A stretch of DNA of 64,000 bases from Mytilus trossulus (taxonomy: Eukaryota; Mollusca; Bivalvia; Mytilida; Mytilidae), in contig NC_086378.1 of NCBI RefSeq assembly GCF_036588685.1, forward strand, positions 28,931,578 through 28,995,577, given 5' to 3'. Positions 13,801 to 22,800 of this stretch are shown piece after piece. A model generated the notes under the pieces. The model did not search any database. It saw only the letters and a list, made by a program, of their open reading frames with translations, and was not told the origin of the DNA. The position numbers and the translations under genes are program-made. The stretch's first letter is position 1, and the number at the start of each line of letters is the position of its first letter.

Positions 13801-16800
13801 AACGATGCAGCAAGCCTGAAAATCAGAAAGGAATAAAATAATTTTCTACTTAGTTTTGACAATAAAATTTTATGCAGGGGTATTGCAGGGTCGGTCGGGA
13901 TGAGGAAACAAACAATACTTTATTTTAGGCCTAGGTAAACAAAAATATTGTCTGAGTTATGTCCCTTAGACATTCAGATTTTTTTTCTTGTAGAAGTAAA
14001 AAAGTCATCCTATCTTCTTTTATTGATTTTTTATGACTTCTTTGCTCTAATAGAATTTTAAAGTATCTGCCCTTTGCAGATGTCTTTACTCATCATTTAA
14101 GTTTAATTTCATGGACAATGACACTCCTATTTGTCTTCAGGGGCGTATGACGGTCTTCAGAACACTGCTCATTTACAAGCTCCCAAGGAGCACTTTTTGA
14201 AGGCCATACCCACATACTTAAAATCTTTGCAATCAGTTTCATTAAAGGCATGAATTTACTTTTAAAAACTTGAGGACTTTTGTGGGATTGTAAGAAAAAT
14301 TTACTTCAAATAAATTGTATACAAGTAAATTTTTGAGAAAATTAAGGGGAGATTATTCAAACATTATTTATTTACTTATGTGTGTATATTTTTCTTTACT
14401 TCTTTAATTAATAAAAATAACTTGTACAAGTAGTACCCCTGACTGTTTGTGAAAAGAGGAAAATGTTTTAAAAACTTTACAGATTGTTATTGAATTCAAT
14501 AGATAAAAAGGTCATTTCAAAAGTTGCTTAAGTACTTTGAAAGTTAAAATTTCTAGATCTGTTGTAAAGCCTAAAGGTTGTGACTGGTTCATTTCTATTT
14601 GAAGTAAAATTATATTTATATGTGACCCGCCATGACATTTGCAGGCTTATGGAGGTAGAACGTCATTGTTGATTTTTTTTTAACTACATAATAATTTTAT
14701 TCATCAAATATTGCTTGTCATTGTTAGAAAAATTATAAACATGATAAATATCGAGATTCTATGAAAACGTATTTGTGAAGAAGAGATAAACACATTCCTT
14801 GGCTTCTTTTTTGCGGACGCCGAACTATACATCATATATACGTTTTGAAGTTTGACTTTATCGTTTTAAGTGAAAAATATTTGAATCTACATTTTAAATT
14901 AATTTTCAAAAAAATAAAATTTCCGCTCTATAGATTTCCTTTCATAAATGAAGTCTGAAATATACCCATGATAAATGCACCGCATCGAATGCTTATAAGA
15001 GAACACCTACTTATAAACTGTTACGCGTCGCATAATATGTTTAGAGACATGCATAATAAATCTAAATTAAAAAAGGAATTCTTAAAGCTTAGTTGGACAA
15101 CTTTTAAACTAACTTCATCTCAACAAGTTTAAATAACATGTTTTAAATTGAGCTACAAACAAAACAAAAATGCTCTAAAGATTTTCTTTCATAAATGAAG
15201 TCTGAAAAATATCCATAATAAATGCACCGTATCAAATACATATATGAGAACATCTATTTATAAACTGTTACGCGTCGCATACTATGTTTAGAGACATGCA
15301 TAATAAATCTAAATTAAAAGGGGGAATTCTTAAAGCTTTCTATGACAAATTTCAAATTAACTTCATTTCAACCAGTTTAAATTACATGTTCTAAAATAGA
15401 GCTAAGAATTGTTTGTATTGTAGTAAATTTAATTTTTTGAAATTTTATTCAAATACGCTATTGAACACCACTAAGAGCCAATAAATACAATAATTGTGTA
15501 TTTTATATATATGTGCCTTCAACAAATAAAAGTCGTCATAGAACAGTCTCATTTTCATACCGTTATTCGAAATGACTCGTTTCATTGCTATTACAACAAA
15601 TATGTCATACATGTAATACCATGACAGAGAGTTTGTTTTGTTTTTGAATATTCTACATACATATACAAAAAAGCAATTTTTAGACAATTTTCCCTCCTAA
15701 GCCTGTAAGTGGCTAGTCACATATAATTTACGGCGTTTTTATTACAATGACGTTCTACCTCCACAAGCCTGGATATGTCGTGGCTGGTCACATATATAGA
15801 AAATGATTACGCTCTATAAAAAAGTTGCAAGGATTTTGAGATTTTTTTCTGAAATAACTTTTTACATTTGTTATATTGCAACTATCAAATCTGTATTTGA
15901 TCTTTAAAGATAAGTAGACAATATGATCAAATATTTTGACGGGTCATGCATGCCAAGTTTGTCTTGAATGTATTTTTAGTTTATGTATCTATATAGTTAG
16001 AAGACATTGCATTTTAATTTTATTTTTATCTTTGTAATTTTTACACTAATGGTGACCAGTTATAATTCTTGTTGAATTAGGCTGTAAATTGATAATATTT
16101 TTGTTTTTCACTGATCAAAAGTAAAGGGAGATATAGATAAAAAATTTCAGGGATGACACTAGAATCAATCATTTTCAGAAAAAGCAATGTAATAAACATC
16201 TTTTTCCTTTTCACATATGATGACAAAACCATCCATGATGACTGTATTTGGCGTGGGACGTTTGGGCTTTTTCATAGGACATTTGCGCTTTTAAAAAAAG
16301 GATATTTGTTCTTTTACAGTGTTTGTTTTTTATAACTGACCTCCTCTTTTATAAGGGCTTGGGACCCAGGTTTGACCTGGCAGAGTAAAAGTCAAATTTT
16401 CTGTTTGGTCAAAAGTTTAAAAATCTATTCATGGTACCTTTCATATCCAATCAGGTCATAGCACATTGATATATGTTTTCCCTTGATAGTTGAAGCCTAA
16501 GGAGTGAAAAATAGCTCTTGTTATCTGTTCTGACTGGTATTTTATCCACAATTCAAATAAATAATCAAGTTTCTCTTTCTCAATTCTTGAGTGGGTGCCT
16601 GTTTATCAATACAACGAATCTTACTGTAGTTCTGTAATTCTCCGACTATTATTCATTGATACTCTTCAAAAAGATGAACATAGCAGGATGAGTCAAATAA
16701 AACTGTTCATTAAAGTGTGCATTGGGCATGGAAGGATTCTGGATCATGTGTTGATTCAATTGTCACATAATTTTCTGTCAGGTAGTTGCAAATTTGGAAC

Positions 16801-19800
16801 ATCTAGGTTCACTTATACATAGGTAAAAGGCGCAAATGTCCGATCACTTTAAAACAGGTGAATCAAAATCTAAAGCGCATATGTCCATAGTATTTGAAGC
16901 GCAAATGTCTTATCGTTTTACAGGTAAAAAAGTGCAAACGTCCTGTGCCCACTGTACTAATAGGTCATGACCTTGACCTTTATTGAATTGTTTATATTAC
17001 CCTTTTTTTAACGGTAATATTTGATGAAATTCAATTAAGAAAAGTAAAATAGGCAAGTCTATGGGATTTTTTTTTTATCTAAACCATAGTTGCTAATCTG
17101 ATATGATGTTATGTAAGAACTGATCTAATTGGATATTATTAGCAAACTGATCTTATTGGATATTATAAAAGAACTGATCTGATTGGATATTATAAAAGAA
17201 CTGATCTGATTGGATATTATTAACAGGTATGGGCTGATGCAGCTGTACAGATATTTTTCTCTCTGTCACCTTGCTGGGGAGGTTTGATTACTTTAGCCAG
17301 TTATAACAAGTTCCGTAATAACTGCTTCCTGTAAGTATTTACAGGGGTGGGGAACCAGTTTACCCAATCCATATAATGCTGTGCAGTCAGTTACCTCCAC
17401 TTGTCTGTGCACTTATAATTTGTGATTTTTGTTGTTGCTAAAAGAGTGCATTAGATTGATTAATTTATAAATGTGTTTTTGCAACAGTATCACTTTTCTA
17501 ATACAATAAAATTGGTATTTCAGCTGCTCCAAGAAAAATAAGCAAGGGTCTTTGTAGGAACTTTCATATTTAAAATTTCTATTGGTGGTTATTATAAATT
17601 TTTACCAGCGAGCATATGGTAATAGTATGTCAAGTGGGGCTTTTAGAAGAAATTGTCATGGATTCTCTTTTAACATTCAATAGAATAAACCATATTTTAA
17701 TGTCAAGTCACAGTAATTGGGTTTTATCCCAAATCTTCTTAAATCTATGAGTGACAGTTTTTTGCTAGTCAATTTAAGAATACTAAATAAAGTGAGCTGC
17801 ATCAAATAGAAACCGACCTTATACAAATTAATATCAGTAAATCTATTTACTTATTTCAAATTGAAAAAAAATCTTTATGCAAAGTATGCTACTATTTAAA
17901 AATTGAGTTGATTCAAAGAACCCTTCTAAACAGACCTAAATTTGTCTGTTATTTCGTATTTGAATATTCCCAAATCAATAAAAGTCTGATATTTGTACAT
18001 GTATAGGTGCAGTTGCATTAATGGTTGATTTTTATCTGACGAAGCTCAAGTGATACGTTTCTGGAGCACATTTAATTTTGCAGGTCCATACTCGAGACAT
18101 TTGAATTTACATCATATTATCTTATATACCATCAAAAAGTGCTAAAAACAGTTTCATCAAATTAATAATAAAACAAATAATTTATTGACTCACCAGATTG
18201 CTAAACCAGGCTTATTTCAAAGATTTTGCATGTAAGAATTTGTCTATATATTTTGGAAGTATTTAATATATTCTTAGATGATATGGAATTCAGATGTCTG
18301 ATGTATTCTACCCTTGTGACTTTACTTTAATTCTTGATAAAATTGACATGGAGTTTCATACAATGAAAATAAGAATTATATTCAATAATTCCTGAGATAT
18401 TGTGCATTTCTGGATTCAAAGCAATGATATCATATACATATATATATGATATATCTAAAAACATAAAAAATTGAGAACTTCATGTCAGTTAATATTTTCT
18501 GCATTTGTTTATTTCAATATTGTAATCTTTATAGATCTTATAGAAAATTTCATTGACATTCAATCTACAAGAAATTTTCCATTCCTATCATAATATTAAG
18601 TGTAAAAACATTATTGCTGTAGCAAAGCCGTTCAATTTAGATATCCTTTTATTATAAAATTAAAAAGATTATGTAAATTTATACATTGCTTGAATGTCAA
18701 AAATAGCTAGTTTATATTGATTTGTAGAGCTTTAACATCATAGAAAATATCTGTAATTACATAAATTGTCTGTTTTCCAGTGATGCCATTATTGTATCTG
18801 TCATGGATTGTGTGACCAGCGTGTTTGCTGGACTGGTAATTTTTGCCATCATTGGATACATGGCACATGAACTGAATGTAGAACTGGACCAAGTAGCAAG
18901 TGAAGGTATACTATATTTAAAACATTTTGGGAATAAGAGGAAATTAGACAAAATGGAACTTTTTTTTATACTTTGTTAAATTGTATTTTATGTCAGACTG
19001 ATCATACTTTTTTCTATAATTACACAAAAAAGTCTATGTTATTGAGCTTGTTTTCACAATTTTGGTAGGGTGAAACCTGTAAAAATGTCAACATGTGTTT
19101 GAAATTAAACAATTAAAAAGACTCCTTGGCAGGAGTCAATAACCATGGAAATAACAATAAAGTATAGATATTATGTGGAGATGATTTATTTTTGTGTTTG
19201 TGTGTTTTAAACACCACTTTTGAGCTGTTTCTTGGCAGTTAAATTTTATTGGTGGGGGAAGTCAGAGTGCCAATGAAAAATCACTGACCTTTGATAGGAA
19301 AACTGACAATCCTAGTCAATTATTAAAATTGATGTCAAGTGCACCCGCACAAGCAGGGTTCAAATTCACAATCTCAGTGTTGACTTGCTAGTGATTACAG
19401 TATTAACTACTTAAACCACTCGGCCACCAAGGCCCCTTTATGTGAAAATGAGATTTGATGATAATTTTGTTATTTTAGGTGCTGGTTTAGCATTTGTTGT
19501 TTATCCAGAGGTTGTGACAAAGTTACCAATATCACAGTTGTGGTCTGTTCTCTTCTTTGCCATGTTGATCACATTAGGTTTGGGTACACAGGTACGTATA
19601 CATATGAAGTCAGCTATCTAAATATCAATCTTAATTTAGAAATTTTATAACTTCATCATACATCAGTTGTGAAAATTATCAGAAATAGCTATTACTGTAA
19701 CCCTACATGTTTTTGGTGATTCTTTGTTTTGAAATGAAATCCAAATGTGTTTTTTTGTCGAGCCTTCAACTTTAGTCAAAAAGCGAGACTTAGCGATCCT

Positions 19801-22800
19801 ACATTCCGTTGTCGTCGTCCACAAATATTCACTCTGTGGTTAAAGTTTTTGGAAATTTAATAACTTTCTTAAACTATACTGGATTTCTACTAAACTTGGA
19901 CAGAAGCTTGTTTGTGATCATAAGATAGTATCCAGAAGTAAATTTTGTAAAAATAAAATTCCATTTTTTCTGTATTTTATTTATAAATGGACTTAGTTTT
20001 TCTGCGGGGAAACATTACACTCACTCTGTGGTTAAAGTTTTTAAAATTTGAATATCTTTCTTAAACTATACTGGATTTCTACCAAACTTGGACAGAAGCT
20101 TGTTTATGATCATAAGATATTAACCAGAAGTAAATTTTGTAAAAATAAAATTTCATTTTTTCTGTTTTTTATTTATAAATGGACTTAGTTTTTCTGCCGG
20201 GAACCATTTCACTCGGTGGTTAAAGTTTTTAAAATTTTAATAACTTTCTTTAACTATCCTGGGTTTGTACCAAACTTGGACAGAAGCTTGTTTATAATCA
20301 TAAGATAGTATCCAGAAGTAAATTTTGTAAAAAAATAGATTCATTTTTTACGTATTATACTTTTAAATGGACTAGGGTTTTCTGCCAGGAAACAACACAT
20401 TCACTCTGTGGTTAATTTTTTTTTAAATTTAATGACTTTCTTATACTATTTTGAATTTGTACCAAAATTAGACAGAAGCTTGTTTATGATCAAAAGCTAG
20501 TATCTAGAAAGGAAATTTTGTTAATATTTGGTACCTGTGTATCTGTGTTTTACTTATAAATGGACTTAGTTTTTCTTCAAGTTAACATTACATACAGTCT
20601 GCAGTTGAAGTTTTTAAAACATTTATTTGATTCATAAACTATCCTAAAAAATTTACCAAATTTGGACAGAAGCTTTATACAATCAAAAGATAGTATCAAG
20701 AAGAATATTTTTATTGATTGTTTTCTTCATTTTTGTTGAGCCACTGGGTTCCGCGGAACCTTTACGATTGTTTTTTAATGTATATTCCTGATTTGTATTA
20801 TATAAACATAAAATATTTGAAAAGAAAATTGATATCCATGTGCTGAGCTTTATCAATAACATTATAATTCATCTTTCAGATTGCTACTGTAACAACAGTC
20901 CATACCACTTTAATGGACTACTGGCCACATGTGTTCCGTGTCAATCAGAAACGCAGGATTTTATTATTGGTCATGATTGCTGTGGCTTGCTTCTTATTGG
21001 GACTTGCATTTTGTACACAGGTAAGGGTCTGTATGAATGTCTACATTTTATTCTGATCAGATAAAATTTTGATTTTCAAAAGTCTCTATATCATGTGGAA
21101 AAATTCCATATAGCATGTCAAATTGGAATTTAATATGTACACTGTTTGTTATCACTTTGTAAATTGTTTTCTGAACCCAGTCATTTATGATTTACATTTG
21201 TATTCAAGGACGCTGTTTTAAGTTAAATTTCAAATCTGGAAATGATTGAAATAACTACATTTGTATAAGTAAACCATTCCCTTTTCTGTTTCAGGGAGGA
21301 ATGTTTATTCTACAGCTGTTTGACAACTATGCTGCTACATATTCATTACTATTGATTGGTTTAGTGGAATGTATTGGTATCGGTTGGGTATATGGTGAGT
21401 AATACTGTTTATTGGATTAAGGGGGTTGGGGTTGAGATATAATGCTTATTACCAGAAAACATATATCAAATTGGAATTTGGGGGGCATTGCTTTTACTGT
21501 TCTCAAGTTATGCCCCTTTATAACGTTTTATGCAAGTGGAGACATCATGTAAAAATTGTGTCATAGAAAGTGTTGTAAAAATATATTTGTTGAGTGTCCA
21601 ATAGTTATTGCTAAAATCATCTCCTTCTCACTTGCAGCATATTCATTTTCTGCTTTTATTTTTATCCAGGTGCTGATAGATTTTTGGGAGATATAGAACT
21701 TATGTTGGGAAAGCGTCCTTCCAATATATGGAAATACAGTTGGAAGTTTGTAGCACCTACAGCTTTATTGGTAAGACAATAGTGCTTTACATCTATAGAT
21801 GAAGTTTTGTTCAGTTTACTTTGAAGACTCAATAAGATACCTTTTAGCATTTGTTTAGCATAAGAAATAATTAGAATTTAGAATGGAAATGGAGAATATT
21901 TCAAAGAGGCAACTACTTCACCAAAATGCAGCAAACAGCCAAATGCCACAAATAGGTCTTCAAGATAGCGAGAACATTCCACAACTGGAGGTTGCCTTCA
22001 GCTGGCCCCTACTCAAAAAAGAGTACTGGTTCAGTGATAATGGACGTCATACTAAACTTCAAAATATATAAATGAACTAAGATTAAAAATCATACAAGTC
22101 TAGCAAATACCAGAGGCTCCTTCCTGACTTGGAACAGCACAAAAATGTGGCAAGGTTAAACATGTTTTGTAAGATCTCAAGCACATGATTATATTTATTG
22201 CTATTCAGTTGACATGATGGCCTGGAAATAGAATAATGATAGGGTGACATATCTTCCTGTGAACTAGCATGTTACATATACACTTGGTGTTGCTATCTTT
22301 TACTTATATATATATATATTGAAAAACAATGGATATGGGGCATCTATCCATGACACAAAATCAGCATAAGCACACAAATAAACACACAAAAAGCAAATTT
22401 CTCTACCTTAATATGTGAGATTGATTTATGCAATTTCAAGAATTTATATATGATATATGTGCATAAGATTTCTGAATTGAAAGTATTCATTCAATTTGGC
22501 ACTTGAAGTTAACAGTCATTCACCATCAACATGAAAAATTGAGAGCTGTTGTGTAATGGTTAGATTATCTGACTACCAACACCAAGGTTCCTGGTTCAAT
22601 CCCTGTTCCATGGTGAAAACTTCAGAGACTGAATGTTCAGCTCTCACTTGACAACATTTGGGAGAATGGTCCTGAAATTCAATGATAGTCTGTGTAGAAA
22701 GGGGACGATAAAGGCTGACTGGTGTTAAAAAAGAGTCATATCTCTTGCTAGTAATGACTCCTTCTGAAAAGAACAGGCTAATGTGGCTACAACTTAGCAC

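Noticed and set aside
22537-22620. Possible tRNA gene
   Set aside because: A and B boxes are present but no full cloverleaf can be formed, and a SINE body follows.
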